A stretch of 64,000 bases of DNA from Coprinellus micaceus (GCA_951394405.1 OX596343.1:1984001-2048000); one strand, 5' to 3'; positions 1-12,904 are shown, counted from the stretch's first letter. Made by a program: numbers and translations. Notes: a model not told the origin generated them from the sequence alone.

Positions 1-1625
1 GCCAATCGGTACCGGCTCAGGGCCTGATGTGCCTGAACCCTCCAAATCCGAGCTGAGTTGATAGGCTTGTCACCCGCGCCGACCCCACCCAGGGCGTGGC
101 ACGGAAAGATCGGGAACATTGGGAGATCTGTGCGGGGGAGTTCGACCATGCCCATGGATGCTTGAGGCTCACAAACTTGATAAGGTGCAGAAGGCCTTTG
201 GATCAATTACAACGGGCATCTCGGTTTTCGTCATCAAGCAGTGAGTGAGAGCAGTCTGGATTCGTTCGCTCGACCAAGCTGAAAATAGTGAATCATGAGA
301 TCCTGAAAGAGTTTGAGCGCCGATGATAAGGTGCGTGATAGTATGTGTTCGTTTTGAGGAAAATGCATCCCGCGATGCTCAGATATTGAGTCTATCCTTA
401 GGTTCTCTTCCATTTCTCAGCACATATGGGTTATGTTTCCTTGACCCTACAACGACGCTGCGGGCTTCAACCTCTCGTGGCATAGGTCAGACTGCCATCA
501 ACTTCATTGAACGGTTTGTTGAACATTTCACGTACTCACCACGTTGGCTTCTCGCCTGCAGAGTTCCACATCCGGTACTCCCTCCGAGCCCAAAGCGCTG
601 GTTACGCGTACAATGGAATGGCCGGGACGCGTTCGACTCCTAGCCGTGGCGATTTCCAACTGAAGCTGATTAGGTATGGAATTAATCAGGCGTCTATGCG
701 TGTTGCGATAGCGAATAAGCGCCGCTGTAGTAGGCTATTCGTCTCCGCCTTGTTCCAACAACTCACTGGCTCTGATTCCCTAGACTTCGTAGGCGAGATA
801 TCGCGGTAAACATACACCAACTCGGATTGCTCTCCCAAGAGACCGCGCTTAAGTGCTATCGAAGAAAGGGAGCGCATATCACCTACGTAGGACGCTCCCC
901 TCATCAGACGCTTCGGGCACTAGGCTACCTTCCAGAACCCCTTGACCGCCCGTCGCTTTGCGCCGCAGATCATTGAAGTCGACTTCGGTGGTACCTTTTC
1001 GCCTCTGACTGGTAATGAGGCTTATTTCCATGCCAGTTTAGACGCTGCACTTGTCACAGATTCCAGCGAGATCCGCGGTTCTGCACCGAGCGCTGAGCGC
1101 TTGGGAAGAATAGCGTCGAGACGATCGACAGCTTGTGGCAGTTAATTCCCTTATGTCTCCTCCGTGCCCGTTTCCTACAGGCGTGATTCTCTGCTGCTCA
1201 GGAATACCGCGAACTAAGCGGAGGCTGACCTGCACTTTTCTTGTCAGTACCCAACCCCAGAGATCCCGCCTATGGATATTACAGCATCAACATCAGCACT
1301 ACCCCTTTTGAACTTCGGGGAAGGAAATCGAATGGCCATCGAGGATATCGAATAAGCTCGTCCCCACCGGGGAAAGCCGGCCCCTGGAGCATGAGGAAGG
1401 TCTTCTCGCCTTCTTAAAGATTCGACCTTGGGATGTTCTAGTTCTGCCGGGTGTCAGTCTGTCAAGACTACGCAACGCCCCTCAAATACAACCCACACCA
1501 TCTTTAACGTTTTTCACCCAATCTCTCAATCTTGCTACCCGAACCCTCCGCAGTTGTCGTACCTCTGCTCCTCGCTCCCTACTCGACTCCCGTTCTACTC
1601 CTCGGTGTGCACGGGGCGGTCTGGC
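1..1625. other. Intergenic, no supported gene
   Basis: Only short open frames occur here. None joins to another through plausible introns and none resembles a known family. The last 80 bases are the promoter of the downstream amidase gene. Confidence 0.5.
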
Positions 1626-1631
1626 TATAAG
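1626..1631 (+). promoter_or_regulatory. TATA-like box of the amidase gene
   Basis: TATAAG lies 80 bp upstream of the amidase start codon at 1706, in a C/T-rich stretch typical of fungal core promoters. This is inferred from position and motif only. Confidence 0.4.
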
Positions 1632-1705
1632 GCCGCGAATCCCCTAACCAGCCACCACCTCGAGGCTTTTATACAACAGAACTTTGGAGCAACCCCACCA
1701 TCACC

Positions 1706-3907
1706 ATGTTCTTCTCGTTTTCGGCGTCTGCTCATCAGCTTGCATGGTGAGCTCGTGTTGATTTCCTTATGATTACCGAAGGCCTTCTCCTAACGAAACG
1801 CCCTCCGCACCAGCAAGCGCAAGCAAGATGAACGCCAAGCTCTCATTGACGCCCTTCCCGCCGACTATTCGACCCCACTGTCCCTACAAGAGCGGAAGAC
1901 CCATGCCCTTTCCCTTCCTCAAATCGTTTCCCAGTGCAATTCAGGGGAGCTTTCACCAACGACGGTGCTGTCTGTCTACGCGAAGAAAGCACTCCGCGCC
2001 CAGCAAGCCACCAACTGCCTGTCGGACATAATGCTCGACAAAGCTCTGACTTCGTCTTCTGTGGGGAGCCAGTGGGGTCCAGGCTTCGATAGCTCTGATA
2101 CAGGTAGCACAGACGGCGTCCGGGATCGGTCGTTGCTGGGGGTACCCGTAAGCGTCAAAGGTAAGCTTTCCTCGTTCATTCTGAAGCCTTGGTAGCGCTC
2201 ACGTCAACTGTGCCTTATTACACTAGACACCGTCGACGTCGAGGGCCGCGACTCGACCATCGGGTATTCATACAATGTGGGCAAGCCAGCAGCTTCCTCT
2301 TCCGCTATCGTACGCCTACTCCGGGATGCAGGCGCCATCGTCCATGCCAAAACCACCAACCCCGTTGGGCTCCTTTCCATCGAGACCGTTTCGGACGTCT
2401 TTGGCACCACGCGTAACCCACACAACCTCGCGTTCACCCCAGGTGGATCGACGGGAGGCGGAGCCGCACTTCTCGCTTCAGGTGGGAGCAAGATCGACAT
2501 TGGAAGTGATATTGGGGGTTCTGTGCGCATTCCAGCCCACTTCTGTGGCATCTACAGCCTGAAGGGAAGTGTGGGTAGGTTCCCTTCATGGGGCTGCGGG
2601 ACGTCTATGAAGGGACTAGAAGGCATTCCTATCATCACCGCTCCCATGGCCGGTACCCTCGATGACCTGGCGGAGTTCTGGAAAAGAGTCACCCTCTGCG
2701 AGCCTTGGCAGTACGATCATACAGTACGTCGTTGCTCGTTTTCGTGTAGGCGTCGCCCGTCGGTCTGACTGAACTTTCTCCACCAGTGCATTCCTTTGCC
2801 TTGGCGCTCGATTAACCTCCAAGATGAAGGACGGAAGTTGAAATGGGGGATCATGTGGGATGACGGTATGCAAAGTTTATTCTTGATATCGGGAAGCATG
2901 CGTTCTTAACCGATTATCATTAATCCAGGAGCGATCCCCCCGTCTCCAGCATGTCGAAGAGCCTTGAGTATTGTCGCAGCCGCTCTTCGGAAGCAGGGGC
3001 ACGAAGTCGTCGATTTGTGAGTCCCGGCTACATCTTCTTCGTTCCCTCAGGCTTCAATTGACCCACCATTTTTAGCCACCCACCAGACATCGTGAGTGGT
3101 ATGGCCACTGGGTATAAGGCACTACTCTCGGACGGAGGTATGTAGGTGTCACCTGTGCGGCAGTGCATCGCCTGCCACTGTCACCGAGTCTAATATAGGC
3201 GTCCATTTAGGCCAACAAATCGCAAGTCAGCTTTCACCAGGCGAAAAGCTGATCGGGCCTGCCCAAGGTTTACTTGCCCTCTTCAACCTTCCGCGCATCG
3301 TGAAGAAGATCCTTGCGTACTTCACCCGGTCGTCGGATCCATTTGCAGCAGGGCTTTACGATACCATGCACCCGCAGACTCTACTAGAAAATAGGGATAC
3401 GATCGTTCAGCGGGACGAGTATAGAGCGCGGTGGCATGAGAAGTGGTTGTCGGAAGGTTTGGACTTCGTATTGACTGTTCCCCATCCTCTGCCTGCCATC
3501 GAGCATGGGGCGTCGGAGAAGGCTACGTTGATGAGCGTTGGCTACACTTTCCTTTTCAGTATGGTGAGTCCTATCGATCCGTGGACCTACGAGCAGGCGG
3601 TCTGACGCTGTCATGCCAATCATAGCTCGATTACACTGCCGGTGTATTCCCTGTGACGAAAGTTGACAAGGACCTCGATGCACTCCCGGAGAACTTCGAG
3701 TCCTCGCCTGAGTACCAGTCGATGAACTCTGTGGCGAAGGGGGCGTACTCGGTCTACGATGCTCAGAAGATGCACGGGCTTCCGCTCGGGGTGCAGGTCG
3801 TAGGGAGGAGGCTGGAGGAGGAGAAGGTGCTTGAGGGCATGAAAGTCGCTGAGGCCGCTCTCAAGGAGGCTGGCTTGTCTTCAAACGTCGGCCTTGTGGA
3901 GTTGTGA
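1706..3907 (+). CDS. Amidase-signature family hydrolase (fungal fatty-acid-amide-hydrolase-like)
   Basis: Eight exons: 1706-1746, 1814-2160, 2227-2723, 2787-2865, 2929-3016, 3076-3137, 3199-3563, 3626-3907. Together they encode 586 residues. All introns are GT-AG and 60-70 bp. The amidase-signature catalytic triad is readable: Lys129 (SVKDTVDV), cis-Ser204 (PGGSTGG) and nucleophile Ser228 (GSDIGGSVRIP). The spacings of 75 and 24 residues equal those of mammalian FAAH (K142, S217, S241). Enzymes of this family cleave the C-N bond of carboxamides; fungal members of this length act on small amides or fatty-acid amides, so the true substrate cannot be read from sequence. The N-terminal start FFSFSASAHQLAC fixes exon 1, which is only 41 nt. 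No signal peptide is seen, which suggests a cytosolic or peripheral membrane protein. The frame is intact throughout. Confidence 0.93.
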
Positions 3908-5501
3908 TTGTGGGTGGGTTCCGTCGGTCGATTTTTCCATCTGTTTTCTTCTCATTGCATTCGTTCATCACGCGGCACCCTATTCACTGCAAGATATTGC
4001 CTAATACCTGATACTGTACCACATCGCCCTTGCTTTCCTCGCTCTGCTCGTTCCTTCGTTCACTTTGCTCGCTGGTTAGCTGCGCCGCATATCTCATTCG
4101 TTCGACTGTCTCGCTCTGTGGTCGTTTCATTTGTACTTTGCTGACCCAAAATGACTCCTGTACGTCTGCACTCACATCGCTCATTGCTCAGTGTTCCCTA
4201 TGTCTTATTCGTTAATTATTCGCTCCCCACTAACATGGCTCACCCTCCTTGCTTTTGTTAACTCCTATCCTCACTACTGCGCTCCTGTACTACCACTATA
4301 GTCACGCCTAATATGAACGAATTGCCGAACTTCGCCTGTCTCGAGTAAGGCAGCGAACGACCCCCGTAGATGGTGCTGCTGTAGGCTTTAGCATCTAGTT
4401 CATACTTTCAACGCTTGCGATCTCGTTCACGCCCTCCTCACCCTAATCTCTGAGCTTCGCGTGGCAACCCCTCGTAAGTTACAGCCTCAGTTACCCTGAC
4501 TCCCAAACAGCAGCCTCGAACGTCGACGCCGTTCTGGCCTTTCGTGACTTCGGGGAGGCCTTCAAAAAGCTTATTCCGTGAACTCAGGAGGGAAGGCCGT
4601 CCCAGCGTGCATTGCCAGCATCCTCGAGTCTTCGATCGGATGAGCGCTTCTCCCTCACCCACTCCGTTCAGATGTAGGGAAATCCCCCATGCTCGGCGAG
4701 TTTGGGGTGTAGATCTGCCTGGACTGGCCTGTTTCAGGATCCAGAGATGCAGATTCGGATAACTTGTCGACTCGCCTTTTGGGAAGGGCATCTACAAGTA
4801 ATTTCCGCCCGCATTCCATGGGGTGCTTGGGACTTCGAACAAATCTCAATGTATTACAGATCTAGGTTTTAGGGTTTTAGTCTCCCCCTCATAGATTTAG
4901 ACGCGCGAAATTAAGAGGCTTTCGAAATTTCCATGGGTGCCTGAATGCCGAGCATGGCGACGTACCCTACTATGCAACTCACCGCTTTTCCACATCGTAT
5001 ACGCAAGTCTCCGATGCTCTCAGAATACGCACTGTGGCCCCTCTTCCGTTTCCCCATGGTAGGCGGACTCGAAAAGGGCAATTACCCATGGTAGGCAAGG
5101 AAGGAGAAGGGCAACTGAATCTTTAGATCCACACTCTGAATGTCAAGATCGCGATGTTGCCTGCCACATGTTGGGGAGGATCATGTCGATTCGATACGAT
5201 TATGGTGTCCAGTGTGACTCAGTGTGATCCGCCCTTCGTGGTTTCTGCCGCGATTCGCGACGATTCAGAGGAGTCGAAGGCGTGTCATATGAGACCCATG
5301 AAGCGCCGATGGAGGGATCGCAGTATTGAACGCATTACAACTAAGAGAAATCTTGGTCTATTAGTACACGGAGAGCGATATTGAAGTCAAAGCACAGGAA
5401 TGATGGAGGTAGGGGAGGCAGAGGACGGGGACGGAAATGAAAGCGAACATGACGGATGGATGCAATATGCCGCTAGCGTGGCTGGCAGGGCATACCCGCA
5501 C
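3908..5501. other. Intergenic, no supported gene
   Basis: This 1.6-kb stretch separates the 3' ends of the amidase (+) and CSN5 (-) genes. The first 350 bases are T/C-rich and rich in GCTCGTTC-like words, as in a degenerate repeat. I see no gene. Confidence 0.45.
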
Positions 5502-6867
5502 CTAACCAATCGCCATATCAGTGACATCCGACACTTGGGCCGCTGCGGAGGGTGCACCCTCTCCTCGAGGCCTCATTGAGAAGATCACATCCTTGATGAC
5601 CTGCGCGATGAGACCGTGCTGGGCTTCCACTGCAATCTTCGTGCTGGAGGTTAAAAGGCGACACGGATAACGGGGTCAGCGATGGTGATTAGGGGGCATG
5701 GAGAGCATCGACGAACCTATCGATAACGCTCTTAGCCAACTGGTTCTCCTCTTTCTTCTTCTCTTCCTTCTCCTTCTGCTGTGAGGAAGACGTCAGCAAG
5801 GGTAATATGATACGCTTTTAGAGTACGTTTACCTTTCCTTCCTTTTCTTTGAGGGACGGAACCACGGGACGCGTGCTCGATACGGTTCCAGTGGCTTTGA
5901 CGAGCTTCTGGTGGAGATCAGCCAGTTGGGATACGGCGTATGCCCTGTTCGAGATCAGGGGGCTCTGGCTGAGCGTGTTGACCCAGTACTTGTTCCAGAG
6001 GAGCGCGAGCAGCTCGTTGTCCAGCGTCGACTTGAAGATCTCGACGTCGACCTGGTAGTACTGATTTGCGTGTACACCGAAGTCCTCGATCTTGCTCAGC
6101 GGGATGGACTGGTATTCGGAGGCGATGGCGTTGGGAGGGGTGTAATTCTCGGGGTAGGTACGGAAGGCGCCGATGTCGACCTTACCGGCAGAGATGGTGC
6201 GGTTGGGGTCGATCTGAAAGGCAAGTCAGTAAGCGCTCAACAGCATCTCCTCTGGTACTTACGACGACGGCGATGAAAGGATCCTGGAACTTCTGGTTGT
6301 TCATCTGGGTGTTCACGTCGATACCCGAGAGCCAGCATCCGTATCCTGGATGTGAGTGGTACCATCCGATGGCGCTCTCCAGTCGTCCTGCCTTCTCACC
6401 ACCCTGGATGTACTCCACCATGTACTCGTTCGCCTCTGCGGCAGCGTTGACACGGGTCTCAGTACCCTGGACGGGGAGAGCGAATGAATCCATGATAACT
6501 ATTGTGTTTCCGACGACCTTTCCCTGCATGAGGCCCATTATTTCGTGTGGTACGCCCGATCTCGCGTGAATGACCTGAAAAAGGGGTCAGTACGCGTCGC
6601 AGCGCCTGGGTAATGATTGCGTATACCATCTTGATCAGGGCCACTGCTGAGATTCTGCAGAGCTTGAAGTAGTGGGGGCTATTCCTCGACGTTCAGCACA
6701 ATATAAGAATCCTCGACGAGGTCTCTCACTCACTCCTTTGTCCATGGTTCCTCCTGATTAATCCTCCTGTTCTCCGCTGCGTCGAACTTGTATATCTTGT
6801 CCTGCGGTGAGATCTCTGTGATGCTGTTCACCAACGAGAACGTCTGCAACGGCACGTTCCCCGACAT
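5502..6867 (-). CDS. RRI1/CSN5: COP9 signalosome complex subunit 5 (JAMM metalloprotease)
   Basis: Six exons in transcript order: 6867-6734, 6678-6627, 6574-6263, 6213-5833, 5778-5717, 5643-5502, giving 360 residues (human CSN5 has 334). This is the catalytic subunit of the COP9 signalosome, which removes NEDD8/Rub1 from cullins and so controls SCF-type ubiquitin ligases. The JAMM zinc site is complete: Glu73, then His135, His137 and Asp148 in [14 protein letters not shown]. These spacings match human E76, H138, H140 and D151. Glu101 in GTETRVNA corresponds to the human Ins-1 autoinhibitory Glu104. The N-terminal DKIYKFD and the C-terminal [20 protein letters not shown] helix are family-typical; a Lys/Glu-rich linker near residue 295 is the only divergent part. 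Exon 5 could start 3 bases later. The gene is head to head with the MYND/SET gene. Confidence 0.96.
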
Positions 6868-7025
6868 CGCGCTTTGGTCGTCGTCGACGATATCCTAGAC
6901 GCGGTCGTTATCGCTGGATCGTGAGGGTATGAGTGCAAGGAGGAAACGAGGATGATGGCGCGTCGGTGCCAATTATTCCCAATTTCGGCGCGTCGAGCGA
7001 CCACATTTCTTGATCCTCGACCATC
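6868..7025. promoter_or_regulatory. Bidirectional promoter between CSN5 and the MYND/SET gene
   Basis: Only 158 bp separate the two start codons of divergently transcribed genes, so both core promoters and 5' UTRs must fit here. No TATA box is evident, in keeping with housekeeping genes. Confidence 0.6.
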
Positions 7026-9472
7026 ATGTCCGATTTCCAAGCCTTGAAGAATGCCAGGAAACAAAGAGGAGGGAGGATCTCTTTTGTACCCCACACACCT
7101 CCAGTGAAACTTCCGGAGGATGGCGACACTCACCCAGTACAAGCCGCGAAGGACACCGAGACCACTGGCGAGGAAATGAAGATTGACGCCGACGAAGAAC
7201 CTTCAAGTACAGTGGATTCGTCGACATCTGAGGCGCAGGACAGCCCTTCATTCGAGAAGACGTTTTTGGACGGCCTATATAAGGTGTTGCCACCAACCCT
7301 GGAGATTCGGACGACGAAGGAGGCCGGGAGGGGGCTCTACTCAACGACCAACTACAGACCAGGTATGTCTTCATTTCTTCAAGGATGAGTTAGGCTGTTG
7401 GCTGAACATTGTAGGCGATATAATCTTCTCTGTAAAGCCCCACGTTGCTGCGCTTTCTCTTGCCCATCTTGATGGATATTGTTCTAGTTGCTTTGGAGCG
7501 GGAGATGGTGCGAACCTGAAACGATGTACGGGATGTAAAATCATGAAGTACTGCACGCCCGTGAGTCCTTCGGAAATGTAGCCATGATGGAGCGCTGAAT
7601 TCCTTCTAGGCCTGTCAAACGAGAGACTGGGCGCTCCACAAGCAAGAGTGCAATGCACTTCAACAGTGGATGAAGGCGGCGTCTGCAGAGTCGTCGGGGG
7701 AGGCGAGGCCTCCAAGCGATGCCATTCGCTGCCTAGGGCGTATCCTTTGGCGAATTCAGAAGCTCGGAGCACCTCACACGTGGGTACGCAGATACGCATA
7801 CATCCCTACGGATCCATCACTCACACGACGCTGCAGACGAAAGAGTACCACAACATGCAGTCCCGTACGTTCACCTCCGTGCCCTGGAAACTGCATCCGT
7901 CTTATATCTCTCCAGATAGGTCGTCATTGCCCAAGGACGCCGACGCTTTCAACTCGGAAGTCCACACACATCTCGCCCATGGCGTGGTGGGCTACCTCGG
8001 CCTTACATCTCCCGACCAACTGAAACCATACGGAATTCATTCTGCAGGTGATCTAGTCGACCTCATCTCGAGGGTATGTTCTCGCCCACTCCTCATTCTC
8101 GAAGTCGCTCATGTCGACCCAGTTCACCACAAATACGTTTACAGTGACCACGCCGACACTGAGCCCGCTTGGAGCTTGTGTCGCGCCGTCTGTCGCTCTC
8201 ATTAACCATTCCTGCGATCCCAATGCTGTGGTTGTGTTCCCTAGAGCGGGAGGCGAAGCGTCCAAGGATGTCGAGCCCCTGCTTCAGGTGGTGGCGATCA
8301 AATATATCCGACCTGGAGAGGAGGTTCGTTTGTTCTCGACTATTTTGTATGGTCACATCATCTGACGCTCTCCCAGGTGCTCACGTCTTACATTGACACA
8401 ACGCTTCCCCGAGAACTAAGGCAGCCAAGCCTTAAGGAGACTTATCACTTCGCATGCAGATGCCCACTATGCTCGCCTGCTGTAGGCGCTCCTGTCGATA
8501 TGAGAGAGGCAATGTGGTGTCCGAAGAAGTGCGGTGGTTTATGCGTCCTCCCAACTGAGCGTATGTTCTACCCAGCCCACGGCCGATGTCTGTCTCACTG
8601 ACGAGGTCCTCCAGAGGACAGTTTTACCCGGTGTTCCAAGTGTAACGCGGTTGTGAAAGACACCGACGCGGTCCTCGACGCTCTAAGGATCGGTCAGGAA
8701 GCTTTGGAGAAAGCTGAGAGGCTGCAGGATTCAGGTACGGCATGGTTCTTCCAGCACAAGGTCACGGGCTTATCGAACTCGTTTCCCTTCAGACCCCGAC
8801 AAGGCTCTCCAGCTCGCCGATAAGCTGGGGCAGATTCTGCAATCTGCCGGCCTTGTCCCCGGAGCCCACCCCCTGCTCGCCTTGACCAGGCTACATACAT
8901 CTCTGCTCATAAGCAAGCTCTCCTCCGACTCGGACACGGGGATCGAAGAGGTCTTTTCGCCGCAAGTGCAGCAACAGACAGGCTCGTCTCCACCGACGGC
9001 AACCGAAAAGCAGAAAGAAGCTCAACAAACCCTCGATGACGCCATCCGGGCAGCGACCCGAGTCAATACGGGACTGAACCAGGTTCTAACTAACGGCCAC
9101 CCCGTTCGCGGAGTGTCCCTTGCAGAACTAGGCAAGCTCCTCACTGTCGACGAACCTGCACCAAAGGACGTTGAGAACGGAGATGTCAACTCTATACCAC
9201 TTCCCCCAGTCAATTCCGCTCTGTACCCGCCTTCAGGACCGAGTAGATTGAGGCTGGCCCAACAGACTCTGGTTCAGGCACGCACAGAGTTGGTGATTGG
9301 CTTTGGTGGTGGGAAGAATGAAGGCGGGCAAGTGGGGAAGGAGGTTAGGAAGCAGCTCGTTGATGTGGAGAAGGAGTTGGGCGTTTGGAGAGAGGGGATC
9401 AGGAACGCGTTGCAGGACATTCCGAAGGAAAAGAAGTCACCATCGCCTGCGTCGTCGTCCGCGGCCAAGTAA
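7026..9472 (+). CDS. MYND zinc-finger SET-domain protein (SMYD-like methyltransferase)
   Basis: Nine exons: 7026-7362, 7415-7560, 7610-7783, 7837-7864, 7916-8073, 8123-8323, 8377-8560, 8615-8734, 8793-9472. They encode 675 residues. SMYD proteins are lysine methyltransferases in which a MYND finger is inserted in a split SET domain. The N-terminal SET part carries EAGRGLYST (about residues 100-110). The MYND finger has all eight ligands: C135, C138, C150, C153, C159, C163, H171, C175. The second SET part has the NHSCDPN motif (309-315) and the SYID strand near 352-355, followed by the post-SET cysteines of FACRCPLC. A helical TPR-like C-terminal region follows, with a low-complexity tail. Exon 4 is only 28 nt. 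The catalytic motifs are intact; the substrate (histone or other protein) is unknown. Confidence 0.92.
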
Positions 9473-9581
9473 CCGAGGCTGCGTCTACGGCATTCCCAAT
9501 TCTAGCGTCGGTCCCACCTGCCTTTTAGACTATCAAAAGTGATTGTCATCGTCTAGGTATAGTGGAAACTCCGAGTCGGGG

Positions 9582-10196
9582 TCATACATCGGGCACGGCC
9601 TCGGAATTGACAAACCCATCCCGTAGGCTTTCATCCCGGACATAAGCTTCAGCCCTCGCTCTTTCTCTCCACTTTCTCTCCCCCTTTTTCTCCCACCTCC
9701 GTATTTCCTCATCGGTCAAGTCCAGGGTCGCCGCTACGATTCTCCTCGCTCGGAGCATTTCCAGCTCCACGATGGTCAGGACCGTGTCCTCCCTTTTCTG
9801 TCTTAGCTCCTTCCACCCATCCTCTTTCCGCTTTCGCCACCTCTCCCGTACTGTTCTCCATGTTGTCGTCTCCTCTGGCGTGGCCTGGCCCATCAGCACC
9901 CGGTAGCATGTCGTGCAACTGCAGAAGAGCTCAGTTGACGGTGCGTACCCTGGTGGTAATGGGCTGGGACGCTGTTCGTTGAACAGGCAGTGAGGATTCT
10001 GGGAAATCGTGTGGAAGAGAGGTGGGTCCTGTTTGACTGCGGACTCTGCGAATTGGGATAGATGGACGGGGAGGCAGGCGCCAAGGCGCCAACCCGGAGA
10101 TGAAGGTCTGAAAGGCGAGGATGAGGCGCTCTGGGAGGCCGGATCGGGGGTGTGGGCTGAAGAAGAGGGTGAGTACGAAGGGTCAATGCGGGCCAT
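9582..10196 (-). CDS. Uncharacterised charged protein, single exon
   Basis: An uninterrupted 204-residue frame with an ATG start. Residues 1-40 are Ser/Pro-rich. A middle block has a CSCTTC motif (a possible metal-binding or structural cysteine cluster). The C-terminal half is strongly charged and predicted helical (many Arg, Glu and Trp, such as WRKRKEDGWKELRQKRED), looking like a coiled coil. I do not recognise the family. It is tail to tail with the MYND/SET gene, with only 109 bp between stops. The codon pattern and the absence of a competing frame support a real gene; an upstream exon cannot be excluded. Confidence 0.6.
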   Translation of the reverse strand: MARIDPSYSPSSSAHTPDPASQSASSSPFRPSSPGWRLGACLPVHLSQFAESAVKQDPPLFHTISQNPHCLFNEQRPSPLPPGYAPSTELFCSCTTCYRVLMGQATPEETTTWRTVRERWRKRKEDGWKELRQKREDTVLTIVELEMLRARRIVAATLDLTDEEIRRWEKKGERKWRERARAEAYVRDESLRDGFVNSEAVPDV

Positions 10197-11221
10197 TTCG
10201 TCAGGTGTTTTGTACGGCTCGACCGAGAAGCTGTAACGGGGCCTGGACGAATCATCGCTATTGTGTTAGCGCAGCGCGTGAAAGTGAGCACTCAAGCGTA
10301 CCACTCCATTGATAATATGTGTGATTTGAGTGTGATGTGCCTGGTTCTGGGAGGGTGGCGTCTCGAGGGCTGCGATGCGAGAGGGATGAAGAACCCCCCA
10401 CTGCTTAACTGCCTTTATAAAAGGCGAGTTAATGTCAAGGCCAAGTCATTACATCGGCTTTCGGAGGCTAGGGTAAGGGTGTTGAGATTTAGCTTGATAG
10501 GTAGTATCACCGCCATAGATGGCCCAATAGATAACCAGACCGTATGATGCGGATGTGGCAAATGAACTTCTGTGGGCTGCGCACCTGGGCGCTCTGAAGA
10601 TGCCTCGCAGTTGACCTTCGCCGGTTCGATGGTTCTAGGCTTCCGCATCGAGTAAGCAGATAGGTTAATGTGTGGCTACTCCCTGACAGAGCCCCAGTGA
10701 ATGAGGTGTTTTTTTGGTCATACCGTCATTTGGATGGGGTTGAGGGTTACGGTCCACGGAACAGGGTAGGGGGAAGCAGGAACGTGCTGGGGAGGCATGG
10801 GCGTTAGCCAGTGGCACGGTACACAACGTGGATTCAATGCGATCGAATTCATAGACCGCATGTCAATTCGATGTAACATTCAGTATGTTTATCGGGGCTT
10901 TTGAGGTCCTCGAGATTAATCTTTCCTTCTTCGGGCGACTGAATCCTTGCCATCGGGAGTTGTTGTCGGCAATGAATTAGACTTCGCCACTTGCCGAAAT
11001 GGCGTAGTGGACTTCATCGTCCCGTGCCCAAGTCTTTTTGACAGTTCATGTTACACCACGAGCCACGGCCCCCTCGTCGCACGGGGAACTGGGATGATGG
11101 ATCCGATAATAAATATATACGCATGGGATGGAATACATATGGGATTGGAACTTCATTTTTTGCTAATATCGCCCATAACCGCCCTCGGGATATTCCGACT
11201 CGGATTCGCTGCATGCGAACA
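10197..11221. other. Intergenic, no supported gene
   Basis: Open frames here are short and unsupported. They include a plus-strand frame (10947-11576) that runs over the acidic-protein gene on the opposite strand. No repeat was recognised. Confidence 0.4.
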
Positions 11222-11887
11222 TCACTTCGAGGCCGATTTCTTTGGAACCATGTTCCTTTCCTCCCTGAGCTTCCTGGTTGATTTAACTTGCCGGTCGGGG
11301 CCACTGGCTCTCTCTCTAGCCTCTGGATCTGGAGTGAGCGGCTCTTCATCCGAAACTTCGTTGTCGGCCTCTGCCTCGGGATCGTACTCGTTTTCAGGAT
11401 CGACCTCTACAGAGCTACTGCTTGAGCGACGCATCGCCTGCCTAGCCCTGTTCCTTTCTTCCATCCTGTCAAGGATTGACGCCACGATCGACGGGGAGAT
11501 GGGAGCTCGGTATGGCTCTTCAAGCAGAGACGTCGGGAAGCCTAGACGATGCGATGCATATGGTCAGGAGGATTGAGAGATAGACTCTTGTAAATGTGAC
11601 CCGTACCGGGAGGGAGGTATCTCGCATCTTGCGGTAAATCGCGATCATCCCAGTAGTCGTCCGATTCATACTCTGCGATACAAATTAGTGGGACTGCATC
11701 GAGGCCCACAGAATAACGAACAGAACGTACCCATCGCTTCTGCGTATTGCTCCATTTCATCTGCCTCGCGCTCGAGGTCAGAGTCCGTCTCGCCCCGGAG
11801 CCAAGCGTCTCTGTTCAGCATTTCGCCATACTCAGAATCATCGTCGAAGAAGTGGTTCATGGGGCGTTCTTCATCGCTTAGGGACAT
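11222..11887 (-). CDS. Small acidic protein with basic C terminus, unknown function
   Basis: Three exons in transcript order: 11887-11731, 11672-11607, 11541-11222, giving 180 residues. Both introns are phase 1 and GT-AG (58 and 65 bp). The N-terminal half is very acidic (SDEERPMNHFFDDDSEYGE, then YESDDYWDDRD). The middle reads ASILDRMEERNRARQ, then a second acidic block and a basic tail (VKSTRKLREERNMVPKKS). Acidic plus basic low-complexity segments suggest a nuclear protein such as a histone-interacting factor or regulator, but no domain is recognisable. An in-frame ATG exists 72 bases upstream; I prefer the ATG at 11887, where the acidic reading begins. Confidence 0.6.
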
Positions 11888-11959
11888 GGTGGGGTCTGAA
11901 AGAGGTCCACCATGCAGCGCAACGTTACAAAAGGACCCTGCTCCATTCCAAGACAGCAC

Positions 11960-12904
11960 CTGCGCTTGTGTGGTTTGACAATATCAAATGTCTCATACCG
12001 TCAATTTCCACTGTTGTCTCCAACTATCATGCGGTTCCTTGGGAACCAAGTCAGCACTGAGTCGTCTATAAGTCCAACTTCCAGAAAAATGGTACTGCTA
12101 GGGCTCCAAAAAACCCTTGTTCTGCCGCATGGACTCGGATGCCCGTACAGGATCAGATTGACAGGCTTGGGCGCTTGCCTGTCAGCCAATCAAATCGTGC
12201 GACGAAACACAATGTGGGAATTATGTACCAGGCTGGAACCTGGACTGGCCAGTGAGCTCTCCCCATCGCCTAACCCGGCTCCTCTTGCATGATTGGACAA
12301 ACCCCCGCTCCTGTATTGCTCTGGTCGCTTTCTATGTTCCATTCTTTGACCCGGTGGCGCTTTCATCCAACCAGGTTCTGAAGGGCATACAGGAGGAATT
12401 AGCGCCCACCGCAGCAACTAACCAATGACCAACGACTTTCATGGGTCATGGGACGATGAACACAACGTCGTCGTATATGTCAACCTTGGGCGTTCTGCTG
12501 TAACTCGGCTTGTCATCGAAATCTCTGTTTAAGGCCTTCCGAGTGGACGCCACCATCGAAGGATACTGCATCAACTGCACGGGGACCACCCAATTGGCGG
12601 TCGATGGCTTATCATCTTCTTCCAAGGGCTCTGCACCAGGCCAGGGCTAAATCCAACCTTGTTGATAGGAGGGTGCATTTTCCTTCGACTTGAATGCGTA
12701 CGGTTGTTCTGTGCCGTTGCGAATAGGGACGCTACGCTCCCAGGCCCCCGAGGACCGACCGTCGACACGAATGCATGACGCTGGGCGGCTATTTCCCGAC
12801 CTCTCCGATTGGTTTACCAGAGCCAAAGCTCAATCGGTTCCCGACCGCGAGGCATTTGCATGGGCAGGTACACCGCGTCACATCATAATGGACACGGCCA
12901 TTTA
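11960..12904. other. Intergenic, no supported gene
   Basis: No frame here splices into a convincing protein. GATAAAAAC at 12905-12913, 85 bp upstream of the P450 start codon, may be that gene's TATA-like element. Confidence 0.4.

Noticed and set aside
10947..11576. 209-codon plus-strand frame
   Set aside because: It is the complement of the acidic-protein gene, whose three exons join in frame on the minus strand.
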